Positions 1 through 11,130 of a DNA stretch of 64,000 nt are shown piece after piece; position 1 is the stretch's first letter; every line of letters starts with the position of its first letter. The position numbers were made by a program, and so were the translations under genes. The stretch is from Escallonia rubra. Its lineage: Eukaryota; Streptophyta; Magnoliopsida; Escalloniales; Escalloniaceae. The notes under the pieces were generated by a model. It searched no databases and was not told where the DNA came from. It saw nothing but the letters and a program-made list of their open reading frames with translations. The stretch is taken from assembly GCA_033065855.1 (NCBI GenBank), contig JAVXUO010002165.1:248001-312000 (forward strand), written 5' to 3'.

Positions 1-265
1 TTTTTTTTAGCGATGATATTTTTTATGCTTAACGTCGACATGTATTCTAGCGATAAATTAATTTTCTTAACATCGATATACTTTAGCGACAACTTTATTT
101 TTGTATCGGTGCGCTTATTAGCGACGATTTGTAAAATGATATAGCGTAAGAACCCATTAACAATTTTCATAGCGCATAAATTGTCATAAACATTTAATTT
201 TGGACCATTTCGTGATAATAAAGTTCGGGTACGAAAATTTAGCGACAAAATGAAGGAATAGGGGG
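1..265. repeat. AGCGAY-motif repeat tract, possible CACTA subterminal region
   Basis: The motif TAGCGA or TAGCGACRA recurs about every 30-50 bases here (for example TAGCGATAAA, TAGCGACAAC, TAGCGACGAT, TAGCGACAAA), with some reverse-strand relatives. Short motifs of this type are common in the subterminal regions of plant CACTA (En/Spm) transposons. The element's terminus (CACTA...) is not in the window, so the assignment is inference. No coding potential is seen. Confidence 0.35.
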
Positions 266-329
266 TTTTTTGTAAATTTTCAAATCTAGGGTTATTATAT
301 ATATACACACACACACAATTATAAGTGGC

Positions 330-455
330 AGCCATCATACACCTCCATACTTTCTCATCTGATACGTGACCCAGAGAGAGAGAGAGAGAGAGAGGGAAGG
401 GAAGAGATCAGAGGGATTTTCTGGCGAAGCTCTCTTCGGTAAGCCTTCTATCATT
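330..455 (+). other. Leader-like segment with GA microsatellite
   Basis: A TATA-rich stretch (about 296-305) and a short CA run precede a segment with a (GA)n run at 373-394. A GTAAG splice-donor-like site follows at about 440. It resembles an untranslated first exon of a plant gene, but no downstream coding exon can be found before the repeats at 480-2364. It could be an orphan promoter fragment or part of a transposon. Low confidence. Confidence 0.2.
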
Positions 456-480
456 TTTTTCATTTAATGTGTTTAGTGTT

Positions 481-1020
481 TTAGGTGCGTGAAGGGGCTG
501 CCATGGTCCTGAGTGTGTGTTTGTGTACGTGACCTATAGCAGTGAGAAGGGGAGGGAAAGAGAAGCAGCCATGGTGGCTGCCGTGAAGTGCGTATGCGTG
601 TAAAGGACAAGGAGATACAGAGCGCACTGTCGTGTGAGTGAATGGATGAGATATGGGTGTAACGGGTCTCTGTGTGGGTGTGTTGATGGAGTGCTTTTGT
701 GTGTGTTTTGGGAGTGAAGATATGTGTAAAATAATTACATACATATGTGTGTTGTGACAAGGGGATGGCTGTCGTGAGAATGGAACAACCGTGTAGCAAT
801 GAAGTGTTGTGCATGTGTGTGTTTATATAAAGGTTTGGGGGTGTGTATGGTGACTAAGTGGGTTTGGAGTATGTGATGTGTGCTGTGTTTTGGTGTGTGA
901 GTGAATGAACATATATGTACATATGTGGGTCTGGAGGGTGTAGTGTGTGCTATGGGATGTAGTGTGTGTGAGAGTAAAAGTGGGTGTGTGCATTTGTGAG
1001 TACTGTGCACTCTAGCGTGT
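481..1020. repeat. TG/CA-rich low-complexity tract
   Basis: About 540 bases dominated by TGTG on the plus strand (CACA on the minus strand), interrupted by short unique words. The open frames across it on the minus strand are compositional artefacts rich in His and Thr. Tracts of the same character lie inside two TIR elements at 7850-8280 and 23640-24330 and again at 54410-54640. No TIRs could be found around this copy. Confidence 0.6.
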
Positions 1021-1136
1021 GTACAGGCAATGTGTTTTGGAGCATAGAGGTGTGTGTGAAGTGGGTCTTGGAAAGGTGAGGAAGAAGATAGAACAATGTA
1101 ATGTGTGTGAATTGTATGTTGTAATGTATATATATA

Positions 1137-2364
1137 GGGTTAATTTTACGCTACACCCTATACTTAGGGGTCAGTTGCACCCAGCACCCCGTAGTTCTAA
1201 AATTGGCACCCAACACCAAAAATTTTAAAAACTTGGTATCTAGCACCAATTGACGGTCAAAATGGCCTTTGACCAGACGTCTGTTAATTTTTAAGGGCAA
1301 AATGGTCTTTTCATCCATGAAATCCTAGTCAGCTCCAACCCCCTAAGCCCAACGTCATTTCTCTCTTCCCCATTTTCTCTCTCTTTCCTCTCTCTCTCTA
1401 TCTTCTCTCTCTCTCTATCTCTTCTTTATTTCTCTCAGTACCCCCAACCACCGTGCACCAAGAACCCGCCTCTAGCGTCGCCACGGTCTTTGGCGTCCAG
1501 CGTTGCCCCACGCCCTCTTCATCTAGCCTGACCTGTCACTCTCACCCTCAATTTGGACCACTGATTATGTGGTGATAATGTTGTGCAGTGGCTGATTGGG
1601 CTCGCCGAAGATCGATGGGGAGATCGGGTGATTGGGTATGTTGTGATTACGGCGGTAGGCAGGGGGAGTGTCTGATGGTCGTTCGATTGGAGGCGATAAT
1701 GGCTCATTGAATGGTCACTGTTGGTCGAACGCCGGTTATTGGTGGTCGTCGTTTGGTTTGAGGTGGTGACCGTGGGTGAGGGAGGGATTGGTGGTTGTGG
1801 GTGGTCGTGGGTGAAGGATTTGTGGCAGAGGCGTCGGTCATCAACGATAGGCGTTGGTGGCCGCGATTCAATCGGAGGGGGTGCCGTGGGTTTCAGGATT
1901 GTTGGTTGTGGGTAGTTATGGCTGCTCGTGGGTGGCCAACTGTGGTGGGTCGTGATGATGGGGAGAGTGGTGGCGGGGATGGTGGCACACCGGGCAGTGG
2001 CTTCGGTCAGAGGCGATAGCTCGTCAGGCAGTGGTTTCGGTCGGAGTAGGTGGCCGCGTGTTTCGATATTGGTTGGGAAGATGAATAGTTTGGGAGAGAA
2101 AAAGGGTGAGGAAATGACGTGGAGGGTCTGATGTTAATTATTGGGGCCATTTGGAGCTGACGTGGACGAAAGGTGGATATAAAAAGTAAAAAGACCATTT
2201 TCCCCCTTAAAAAGTAACAGACGTATAGTCAAAGGCCAGTTTGACCGTCATTTGGTGCTGAATACCAAGATTTTAAAGATGTTGGTGCTGGGTGCCAAAA
2301 TTAGAACTACGGGGTGCTGGGTACAACTGACCCCTAAGTATAGGATGTAGCGTAAAATTAACCC
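1137..2364. mobile_element. Mutator-like non-autonomous element 1, long TIRs
   Basis: The element starts GGGTTAATTTTACGC and ends with the reverse complement. The two arms (about 1137-1321 and 2178-2364) stay similar for roughly 185 bases with scattered mismatches. The flanks are the same TA-rich 11-mer GTATATATATA (1126-1136 and 2365-2375), compatible with a 9-11 bp target duplication but low in complexity. The interior (about 1370-2150) is a CT-rich stretch followed by GC-rich DNA unlike its surroundings, with short open frames rich in Gly, Val and Trp and no recognised domain. No transposase is visible. Long TIRs and a roughly 9-bp duplication fit a Mutator-like (MULE) element. A captured gene fragment (Pack-MULE) is possible but unproven. 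Confidence 0.75.
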
Positions 2365-2365
2365 G

Positions 2366-2426
<61 letters not shown>
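2366..2426. repeat. (TA)n(GT)n microsatellite
   Basis: A run of about 12 TA units passes directly into about 18 GT units. It abuts the right end of the TIR element and overlaps its putative target duplication. Confidence 0.9.
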
Positions 2427-2428
<2 letters not shown>

Positions 2429-3029
2429 TGGTGTGTATTATGAGTGTAGGCTGCGTGGGTTTTTTTCTGTAAGGAGGTTAGTTCTGGTTTGAACAGTAAA
2501 GAGGAAAGAGGAAGAAGAAGATGGGTGAGAGGGAAATAAGTTTGTGCAATGAAGTGGAACATTGTGCTTACACATTTGTACCACTTAACTGTTGGGCATT
2601 GTATGGTTATCAAAAAATTCTGAAACTTTACAGGGAAGTTCTTAGGAGAATTTAATAATTTCTGTGAAAATTTCATATTTTTTTGATATCGTTTGGTATT
2701 TTTAATATATTTGCAAGTGCAGCTATTCTAAAATTTGTTTTGAGTATTTACAGCTAATATTAAATTCCGAAAAACTTACAGCAATTCTTTTATAATAAAA
2801 AGACAACTCAGTTTAAATTTCATAAAGTTCTGAGTTGTGTTTGGAGAGTTGAGATGATGGGGTTGGATTTGAGAATTGATTTGAGATTAATGATCAAGTG
2901 GAATGAAATCAGAAAGTTGTAATAATAAAATAGAAGGAAAAAACAAACTTTAGAAAAAAATAGGCCAAATGTTTATTAATAAAAAAATTCAAAAAATTAA
3001 TTATTTACCCTCGGGTATTACCTGTTTTC

Positions 3030-3129
3030 CCAGTTTTGATGAGTACAGGGAGGTTTAGTTCAACTTTCTGAACTAGAGGGGTCATTTTGCTACGACCCTA
3101 TAGTACAGGGTGTCAAATAGCATTTACCC
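3030..3129. repeat. Orphan terminal-inverted-repeat arm
   Basis: Read on the minus strand this begins GGGTAAATGCTATTTGACAC. Its style is that of the TIR arms at 24.7 kb (GGGTAAATGCTAAATTTATG) and 1.1 kb. No matching left arm is seen upstream, so it looks like a one-ended remnant of a Mutator-like element. Confidence 0.4.
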
Positions 3130-5559
3130 CTTTAATGAACACTAGGGCCCAGTTCGTTTATCATTTCAGTTTAAGTATTTGCAATGATGACTAAAAAAAT
3201 TTGTCTTGTCGTCTAGGTTTATCAATTTCTGTTTTGAAATTTTTTTACCAAAATAGTACGAGATGTGAAAACAGCTATAACTTATTTTCAACCACCTCTC
3301 ACCCATTGTCAAAGGAAAGTAGCCAAAATTTTCAAAACGATAAATATTCAACAAAAGTATTTTCTAGCAGTGATACGAAAATGATGAAAATAAAAATAGT
3401 GAAGGATAGGCCCTAAACTTCTTGATGTTTTTGTCGCACTAAAACTGATTTTAAGTACACTTTCTACAAATATCATTTATAGTTTAAAGTTGACTATGAT
3501 AAAAATAGCTTGAAGCCAATTTTGAAAAGTGATTAGTTACATAATCTGAAATTTGATTTCGAGTACCGATCTTAAACATGCTTTCGAGTACCGATCTGAA
3601 ACATGCTAAATGAAGTAATTTTATTTTTATCAAAAACTAGAAGCTCATCCAAAAATTTATTTGTGTAATCTTGTTTATTCCAGGACTGAGATGACCAGCC
3701 ATCACATTAAAACTTAATTTCCCCATGAACACAAGTATGTGTCAGTTTTTATGTATTGCCTTATTTTCATATATTGACTTAGTCTCAGCTTCCGATGTCT
3801 TAACCATTTAAACTAAAAATATGTGTTAATTCCTTTCAGAATCCGATTGACCACACTGATTTGTCCGGAAGAAGACTTTGTAACGAACTTGAAATTTTAA
3901 CAACAATTGGTATGATCATTCAGATACTTATAAATTCACTTTGACCTTTATCGAGGAAATGAATAACATCAATTTATTTGGACCGATGAAAGATCCCACT
4001 AGCAAAATCAATTTTTATTCATAAGTTTATGGCTCGGAGAAACTGTGATGACTTTTTTCTTTATTTGAAGACATGAAATTAATAATTTCTTTTTCTTAAG
4101 CGTCTAAAGCTTTGAAAAATGACGCTAACATGATACTACAACTCTAATTTTTACAAGGTCTTATTGTCCAGGATTTACTAGATGTGATTAGTGTGTGATA
4201 TATTATCTAAGATTTGACTAGATGTGATTAATGTTCGATATATTATCTAAGTGTGTGTTTCATACCAATTAGTCACTTAAGACTAAAAAAAATTCAATGG
4301 TTTCAAAATAAGTGCGTTTCATAACGTACTTTTCTACCACTTAAAGTAGTAAGTGGTAAGTTAATTAACGACTAATATTTTAAGTCATGCATAGCTGAGC
4401 TATCACTTATCACTGAACGATGGTATGTCATTAAACATTTTACCCTTATATGACTAATAATTTGCCCGCACTGCCTCCTGTTTTTCCCGATCCTTTTCTC
4501 CTCTTCTTCCTTGCCTTTTATTTCCAATCCTCTTCTTCACTACCCCGTCTTCTTCCTACTAATTGAGCTGAAGTAACGTCTCTTTTAACAGTACTCCTAC
4601 CACAATTGCAAGTACGTGATTTCTTCATGGTGCTTTATTAAGTGGGCGTCGATTAGTCTGTGAATTTTTTTCCATTTGTTCTTGAATTGAATATACCCAG
4701 GAAGGGAAAACCCTAGATTTGGATACCCATATGATGGTCGCCATCACAAGCTATTGGAAACTAGATTTTTAATGCACTAAATCAATTGCAATGCACTGAA
4801 TCAATTTTTGATGCACTAGATTTGGATACTATTGTGTTGGAGACAATTGCAATGCACTAATTCAATTTAGGTACCGATAATAGTTAAAACTTGGTTGTCC
4901 AATCTTAGTAGATAGACATCATGGCTAAAAAAGGCTTACCTTGATGTTATAGTTTATGTATGTAATAATGTGACTTTTGACTACTGAAACATTATTGCAA
5001 ATTCTTATCGTGTGACTGATTAGAATATTGTTTTGTGTTCCAAAGCTATGTTCATGACTGTAAAATTGGATTTGAAATATCCTTCATTAATGTGGTAATA
5101 CGCTTAATTATCCAATTGTATAATAAAAGTGATAAAGTTTTAAAAACAGAGTAAAATGGTATTAGTGTCAAATTAAATAGGTTTCAGACTTCAGTTATTC
5201 TGTTTTATCCGCCAGAATAGACTGATTTAGTACTTAAATTTCAGACATGACCAAATTTTTTTCTTCAGTGCTTAATATTCAGCAGCTTAGAATTTTCAAT
5301 GGTACAAATTCAGCACTTTAATTCTTCAGCATTTTAATTTTAATTTTATTAAACAAGGCCTAAGATTTAATTAAATCTCTTTAGTTTAGTTTATAATATA
5401 TGTGCTACATTTATTTACCCACAAAATGCTCCCTTTATACCCTTTATGACATCATTCAATATACAGAGTATTGATGTTATCTCCATTTTCGTTTGAATTG
5501 GTTCAAAGCATTCTATTTATTCATTTATTTTTGTTCTTTTGGTACAACAAAAATTAAGA
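3130..5559. other. AT-rich intergenic DNA with two local tandem duplications
   Basis: No gene is recognisable. A 25-bp unit occurs twice at 3557-3606 with one mismatch. A 40-bp unit occurs twice at 4171-4250 with a few mismatches. The stretch at about 5160-5365 has TTCAGCACTT / TTCAGCATTT subrepeats and ends ACAAGGCCTAAG, which resembles one arm of a hAT-type MITE, but its partner arm is not clear. Confidence 0.5.
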
Positions 5560-5652
5560 GATAATGTTATATTTACAATTTGATGTAACATCTAAACATT
5601 TAGCATCTGCCTCTAAGAGGCCTACGAAGCTTCAGGTGGCCGTTGTAAATAG
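5560..5652 (-). pseudogene. LINE 3' fragment beyond the hAT insertion
   Basis: On the minus strand the sequence just past the hAT element reads LQRPPEA followed by a stop. This fits the Pro-Pro-rich tail that ends plant L1-type RNase H domains. It lines up with 10853-11125 if the hAT element and one copy of its 8-bp duplication are removed. The left boundary is not defined and no poly-A tail is clear. Confidence 0.45.
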
Positions 5653-5660
5653 CAGAAAGC
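5653..5660. repeat. hAT target-site duplication, left copy
   Basis: CAGAAAGC immediately precedes the hAT terminus. The partner CAGAAAGT is at 10845-10852, with one transition difference. Confidence 0.85.
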
Positions 5661-7599
5661 TAGAGATGTGAAACAGGCCGAGCCGCTTATGGGCTGGTCT
5701 GATTCGGCCCTAAATTGGCTCGGGCTGGCCCGGCCCTCTTTGTGAACAGTGTTGGCCCTAATCCATAGGGCCAGGCTGTCCCTTTTCCCAAAAATATCAA
5801 GGCCGGGTCAGACTCTAAAAAATGGGCTGGCTCGAAACCGGCCCATTTTTTAGGGATAGCACGGTTTCTGGCCTATTTTTTGGCCCGACCCCATGACTTT
5901 TGAAATTTCATATATCTCCCCCCCCCCCCCCCCAATTTCCCCCAGTGGCCATATTCCCACCTATTTGCAAAATTTTACTTTTACCCTCCCAACAGCTATA
6001 TAAAGACTAGTTTGGGGGGTATTTTTGTCCAAAAATTTTCTAACAACTCTTTTATGCTTTTTTACACTTTTACCCTCCCCAACAACTATAAACGGCAAGT
6101 TTTAAGGGGCATTTTAGTCTTTTGTGGACTATGAAAATTTTATAAATTCACACTCTTTTTCATATTTTTCACATCAATCTTCTCACTCTCCCTTATCTAA
6201 AATTCTACATTTCTACAAGCTTTCATGTCATTGTTATTTGCTATTAAGTACTAACCCTCTCAAATTTTCAATTACAAGTATCAGTTAATTATTTACTACT
6301 CTTATTCATTTGCATTTAGTTACTCTTACTAAATTCTACAAGCTTTGCCACCATTGTTATTTGTTATTATGTATTAACTCTCTCTAATTTTCAATTACAA
6401 TTATTATTTAATTATTTACTTCTCTTATTCCTTTGTATTTAGTTACTCTTATTAGTTTTATTTTTCATTCTAGTAAAAAAAATTTGCGTCAAATATGTCT
6501 CAATTTTTTAAATCATGTAGTCAATGTGGATCATCATCACAAGCATCAACACCACCACAAGCACCATCACCATCGCCACCATAAGCACCAATCCAAGCAC
6601 CACCATAACCATTGGATTATGTAGTTCTGGCACGAATGAGTACAGGCTGTAAGCCAATTGGGAGTTCAACCAAAACATTCCAGATCTTGAATATACGCCC
6701 TCACAAGATACCTCGCATTATAATCAATGACGCAGCTCAGTTGGCGAAGCTACTACTCCGGGATAAAATTTTAACCCGATGAGCGGTCATCATGTTGGAG
6801 GGCCGAGCAATCATTCCGGTAGTCCGCCATAAGTCCAAAAGGCAAACAAAAAAAACCGAGTGTTGGAATCATTTTGATGATATTATGGTGGACGGGGTCC
6901 GAAGAGCTCGATGTAAGTATTGTAGTAAATTATTTTCGTGTCGTAGTGGTAATTGACATCTTAATAGGCATTACCCTCTGTGTGTATCTAAACAAAGCCA
7001 TGTTGAACCTAGCCAAACGCAGTTATCTTTTGATGGTAAGTTATTTGTTTATAATCAGCGAGAGCAAAGAGACGGTCTTGCTGAATTTATTATTCACGAT
7101 GAACAAGTTTTTAGTTTTGCCGATAATGCTAAGCACTCTACATATATGAACACTTATGAGCAACCTTTGTAAAAAAATTTCATAAAAACACAGCTAGAGC
7201 CGATGCACTTAGACAGTATAATGCTGCTAAAGCACGCTTGATTGATTATTTCGATAATTTTGATGGTAGAGTTCGTTCTTACTTCTGATGTTTGGCAATC
7301 TCCTTTTATTTTTATTAGTCATGCTTGTGTGACGGCCCATTGGATTGATTCTAATTGGACTATGAACAAGAGAATCATCTCTTTCAAACTCTTTCCTTAT
7401 TTGCATGATGCAATTAACGTTGCTACTATTATAATTAATGCATGTACCACATTTAAAATAAAGAAAAATATTATGAGTATCAATTTTGATAATGCTACTA
7501 ACAATAAAGCTCTTGTTGCAGCCTTAAGCGAAAGCCTTCAACCTGTACTTACTGGTGAATTATTTCATGTTCTATGTGTTTGTCATATAATAATTTAAT

Positions 7600-9164
7600 G
7601 AGTTAATTACGCGGTTGACCACTGTACTATTAGGCAAATTTCACTTTGACCACTGGACATCGATTTGTGTCATAGTAACCACTAAACTTTGAAATTCGTT
7701 TCAATCAGGTCACTCCGTCAAATTAATCTTGACAGCATTAGGTTACTCAGGGGTATATTGGTCTTTTTACGCTAGTTTTTATGAATTTTCCTTTTCTTTC
7801 TCTCTTTTCCGTCCTCCCCCCTCCCTCTCTCTCTCTCTTCTGTCCCTCTCCGTCTCACACAGACACTGCCTCAACCCACACATATTTTCACCGTCACACA
7901 CACATACGCATACCCATGCACACACATTGCCCCCCCACCCCTCTCTCTCTCACACACAAAGACACACACACACACACATAAACACACATGCTGCCTCACA
8001 CAGTGACACACGCACAACACACAGACACACACAAAGACCCACAAAATATATACAGACACACACACACACACAATGTCTCACACACATTGCCCCCCACCCC
8101 TCTCTCTCTCACACACAAAGACACACACACACACACACACAGACGCTGCCACACAGTGACACACGCACAACACACAGACACACACAAAGACCCACAAAAT
8201 ATATACAGACACACACACACACACAGACAGTGTCTCACACACCCACACACAGTGTCTCTCGTGCACACACACACACATGCATAACGACATTGTTGCCTCC
8301 CCCACCAACACTAACAACACTAATTCTTTCTCATTTGCACGTCCTATTCTAATGCAGATTTCAGTCCCTTGGATCGTAAACCAAATTCTTCTCACCTAGC
8401 AGCAGAGGGTGCCTTTCTGGCACCTAGTCCCCAGCCACAAAGAAAAGGGTTGAAACATGTCTGGGAGGTGCAAATGATGCTATCTTACCAATCCACCTAG
8501 TCGACTCCCTGCCTTGCTTCATCCAGCACGCCAATGCTTAGTTGAACCCTAAGCTAACATTCCAACTGATTTGCGACGAGGAAGTAATCTACTAGAGAAA
8601 AAGGCCCAACTAGTCATAAACCATCTCATGCCTAGTTGTCAAATAGATTTGTGAAGCTTTGCCATGGTGTATTATTAAGATTTCCAGATTTGGCGTCATA
8701 GGTGGCCAAGGTGATAGCCAGGCCTGGTAATTAAAGGCAGTGGTTTGTGTTTGTTGGCGGCTTTGGTAGCAGCGTAGTGCCAGTGGGAGGGTTACAAACC
8801 GAGGGGAAGGTGGCTGAGAGTTGTTTTAGACGTGGGGGTAGTTAAACTTAATTGCTGCTGCTGGTGGGTGGCTCGGAAGGGTGACCATGATGGTTGTGGC
8901 TCAAGGTCTTGAGTGCTTCAGTGTTCTAGTAATGGAAGAATGTTGTTTATGTGTTTGCGTGTGTGAAGAAGAAGAAGAAGAATAAGAAAGAAGAAGGTGA
9001 ACAGTGAATGGACGGTTGTACCCCTAAATAAACGGACTTCAATTGACGGAGTGACCTGATTGAAACGAATTTTAAAGTTTACTGGTTATTATGACACAAA
9101 TCGATATCCAGTGGTCAAAGTGAAATTTGCCTAATAGTACAGTGGTCAACCGCGTAATTAACTC
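7600..9164. mobile_element. Mutator-like non-autonomous element 2, nested in hAT transposase
   Basis: The ends are perfect inverted copies of GAGTTAATTACGCGGTTGAC. The arms 7600-7722 and 9042-9164 differ at only about four positions by eye, so this is one of the younger elements. The 9-bp target duplication TAATTTAAT is exact (7591-7599 and 9165-9173). The interior has a CT-rich stretch, then a CA-rich tract with two near-identical copies of a roughly 140-base block (about 7930-8080 and 8090-8220). A moderately GC-rich non-coding part (about 8380-8990) follows. No transposase is seen. Long TIRs and a 9-bp duplication indicate the Mutator superfamily. Confidence 0.92.
7850..8285. repeat. CA-rich satellite inside TIR element 2
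   Basis: A CACACA tract interspersed with words such as GCCACACAGTGACACACGCA and CCCACCCCTCTCTCTCTC. A block of about 140 bases is duplicated almost exactly (about 7930-8080 versus 8090-8220). Long open frames here on both strands are repeat artefacts. Confidence 0.8.
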
Positions 9165-10467
9165 TAATTTAATTGTTTAAGATGGTTTAGATGCTGCAGG
9201 AGTATTCTTTTTAAAATGAGGGGTATGACATCGTTTATCAATAGTTCGGGTCCGAGAACACAACAATTTAAAGCTTTGTGTGTTCAATATAATTTGCATA
9301 GTAGGAGACCACTTACAGATGTCGTTCATAGGTAGAACTCCACATATCATATGTTTTTACATGTTTTGATATACAAAGAAGTGTATACGCATTTCCTACT
9401 AACCACGTTCCCAGAAGGCTTGCCAACTCCCACGGAATGGCAGATTGCTACACACCTATTCAAATTTTTGGAGATATTTTACACGTCTACCAATATATTG
9501 TCTAGTACGCACTATCATACCTCCCCTATCACTGTAGTATAAATTCTCAAAATGACTACAATGTTAACGAAATGGAAATATGTAGAACCCTTTCAGGAAA
9601 TAGTAAAAGAGATGGACAAAGAGTTTAATAAATATTGGAAGAAACTGCCTATTTTTTTGTTGTAGCCACTTGTTTGGATCATAGCTTAAAGTTGCATGGC
9701 GTGAACGTCTCGATACAAGAGATAGCAATACTAATCTGCTACACGGATGCAGATACAACCAAACTTACACAACGAAAGTGAGCAAGACATTTGAGGATCT
9801 GTACAGCCTATATCATAATTCCGTTGACGTGCGCGGGGGAGCTTCATCGTCGAGTGGTGAAATGTATTATGCGCCATACGTTAAGGGCTTTGAACATCTA
9901 GTAGCAAGCCAACTACCAGGGGAAGGTACTTCTAGTTCGGCAGGTTTGTCTATTTTTTCTCTTTTAATGAGATTGGTTTGTATGCCAGTACTAATCATTA
10001 TTCTGCTTTATCAATGAAAGAACATGTTAATTTTAATTTGTTAACTTTTTGGAAACAAAATCAAAACATTTATAAAAATTTATCCCAAATTGTTCAGAAT
10101 ATACAGTCGGTGCAAGCCGCCACAGTTGCTTCAGAATCAATATTTTCAGCGAGCAGGAGGGTGTTGGATGACATGAGGAGTCGTCTTAATCCCGAATCAC
10201 TCGAGCTATGTATATGTTGGAAAGATTATTTTGATGCGAAATACTGACCGATTGATGATAGGAAGAGCAGCGATTCGGACGTGGAAACACTGCCGGATGA
10301 TTAGGTAATATCCTTTAATTTTCCTTTTCTCAAGTTTTTAGAATAAAAAATTTCACAAAATATGGTTTACATTTTCGCCGTGGATTATTTTTAAACAAAT
10401 TAAATGTATTTAAAGTAAAACAATGCAGATGAGAATGTGACTATTTACAACCAAAATACATATTTTT

Positions 10468-10512
<45 letters not shown>

Positions 10513-10513
10513 C

Positions 10514-10541
<28 letters not shown>
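10468..10541. repeat. (AC)n(AT)n microsatellite
   Basis: About 10 AC units followed by about 27 AT units with one interruption, inside the hAT element downstream of the transposase remnant. Confidence 0.9.
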
Positions 10542-10544
<3 letters not shown>

Positions 10545-10852
10545 GGTAACTTTGTTAGTCGGTCCCAAGCCCAGATAAACGGAGGAGAGCCTATGAACAA
10601 ATTTATCTTCAATTTAATTCCTTCGCAAAGTAAAAAATGAATAGAAAGAATTTTATCAAAAAATAATAATTATTTTTTTTAGGCCCGGCTCTAAATATTG
10701 GGCCTAGGGCCTGGACTTGGATTGGGCCTAGATATCCAAATCTGTTGGGCCGGCCCGGTTCCCCACCCCATGAGCCCGACCGTGACCCATTTTGTCAGTT
10801 GGCCCGCTGGGCCCTAGGCTGGGCCGGCCCCATTGACACCTCTACAGAAAGT

Positions 10853-11125
10853 CATGTCTTTGATGGCTCCTTGGTTAGCCGAAATCTACACATATGTTCA
10901 CTTCTCTTACCGCATGCATGATGGCTGTATTGGTTACTTTCGAAAAGAACCTACAATCTTTCATTAAGTTGGATATGGGGTGGAGACAGTTGTTTTCCTT
11001 AGTCAATAGCTCTGTGAGGTCTTTGAGTTTGTTTCTACCACAACCTTTTTTTTTTTTTGTAATGGTTAAGATTGTAATGTTTATGTGACCCGTCTGTTTT
11101 GGGGATTGAAACTAGCTACCTTGAG
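10853..11125 (-). pseudogene. LINE RNase H C-terminal fragment between hAT and copia
   Basis: On the minus strand, about 11040-10870, the frame reads TELLTKENNCLHPISNL then AIMHAVREVNICVDF. This matches the end of the RNase H domain of plant L1-type LINEs (HxxREANxxAD-like motif). A frameshift follows the motif. The fragment belongs to the same LINE as 20011-22930, from which it was separated by the copia insertion. Confidence 0.65.
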
Positions 11126-11130
11126 GTTAT

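Larger units (their letters stand above)
6495..10304 (+). pseudogene. hAT transposase pseudogene (BED finger and dimerisation domain)
   Basis: The likely start is the ATG at 6495 (MSQFFKSC...). Next come a Pro/Gln/Ser-rich leader and, at about 6860-6990, a BED-type zinc finger (CKYC ... HLNRHYPLC) broken by an in-frame stop between its halves. The following region (about 7000-7250) reads as a normal hAT N-terminal segment. The conserved CHIIN motif at about 7580 is cut by a 1565-bp insertion and resumes at 9174. The middle part includes EWQIATHLFKFLEIF (about 9438). The C-terminal hAT dimerisation region is well kept at about 10095-10244 (ASESIFSASRRVLDDMRSRL), followed by a TGA where TGG is likely ancestral, and the original stop at 10302. 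There are several stops and frameshifts. The gene is dead, so its product would not catalyse transposition. Confidence 0.85.
5661..10844 (+). mobile_element. hAT-superfamily DNA transposon, interrupted
   Basis: The left terminus is TAGAGATGTGAAACAGGCCG. The right terminus read in reverse is TAGAGGTGTCAATGGGGCCG. Both have GC-rich subterminal stretches full of GGGCC/GGCCC. The flanking 8-mers are CAGAAAGC (5653-5660) and CAGAAAGT (10845-10852), a 7/8 match and the duplication length diagnostic of hAT elements. The element carries a decayed transposase gene on the plus strand and is itself interrupted by the TIR element at 7600-9164, so its own length was about 3.6 kb. It sits inside a LINE: removing it joins two pieces of a plausible RNase H C-terminus on the minus strand. 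Confidence 0.9.

Noticed and set aside
3143-3416. MITE with TAGGGCCC ... GGCCCTAA termini
   Set aside because: Only the outer 8 or so bases are inverted, the arms do not extend, and the flanking 8-mers do not match.
6433-6624. His-rich 63-codon open frame
   Set aside because: It is an out-of-frame reading of the Ser/Pro/Gln-rich leader (CAC/CAA triplets) of the hAT transposase that starts at 6495.
7729-8352. 207-codon open frame rich in Thr and His
   Set aside because: It is generated by the CA-rich satellite inside the TIR element; similar frames appear on both strands, which is expected for a stop-poor dinucleotide repeat.
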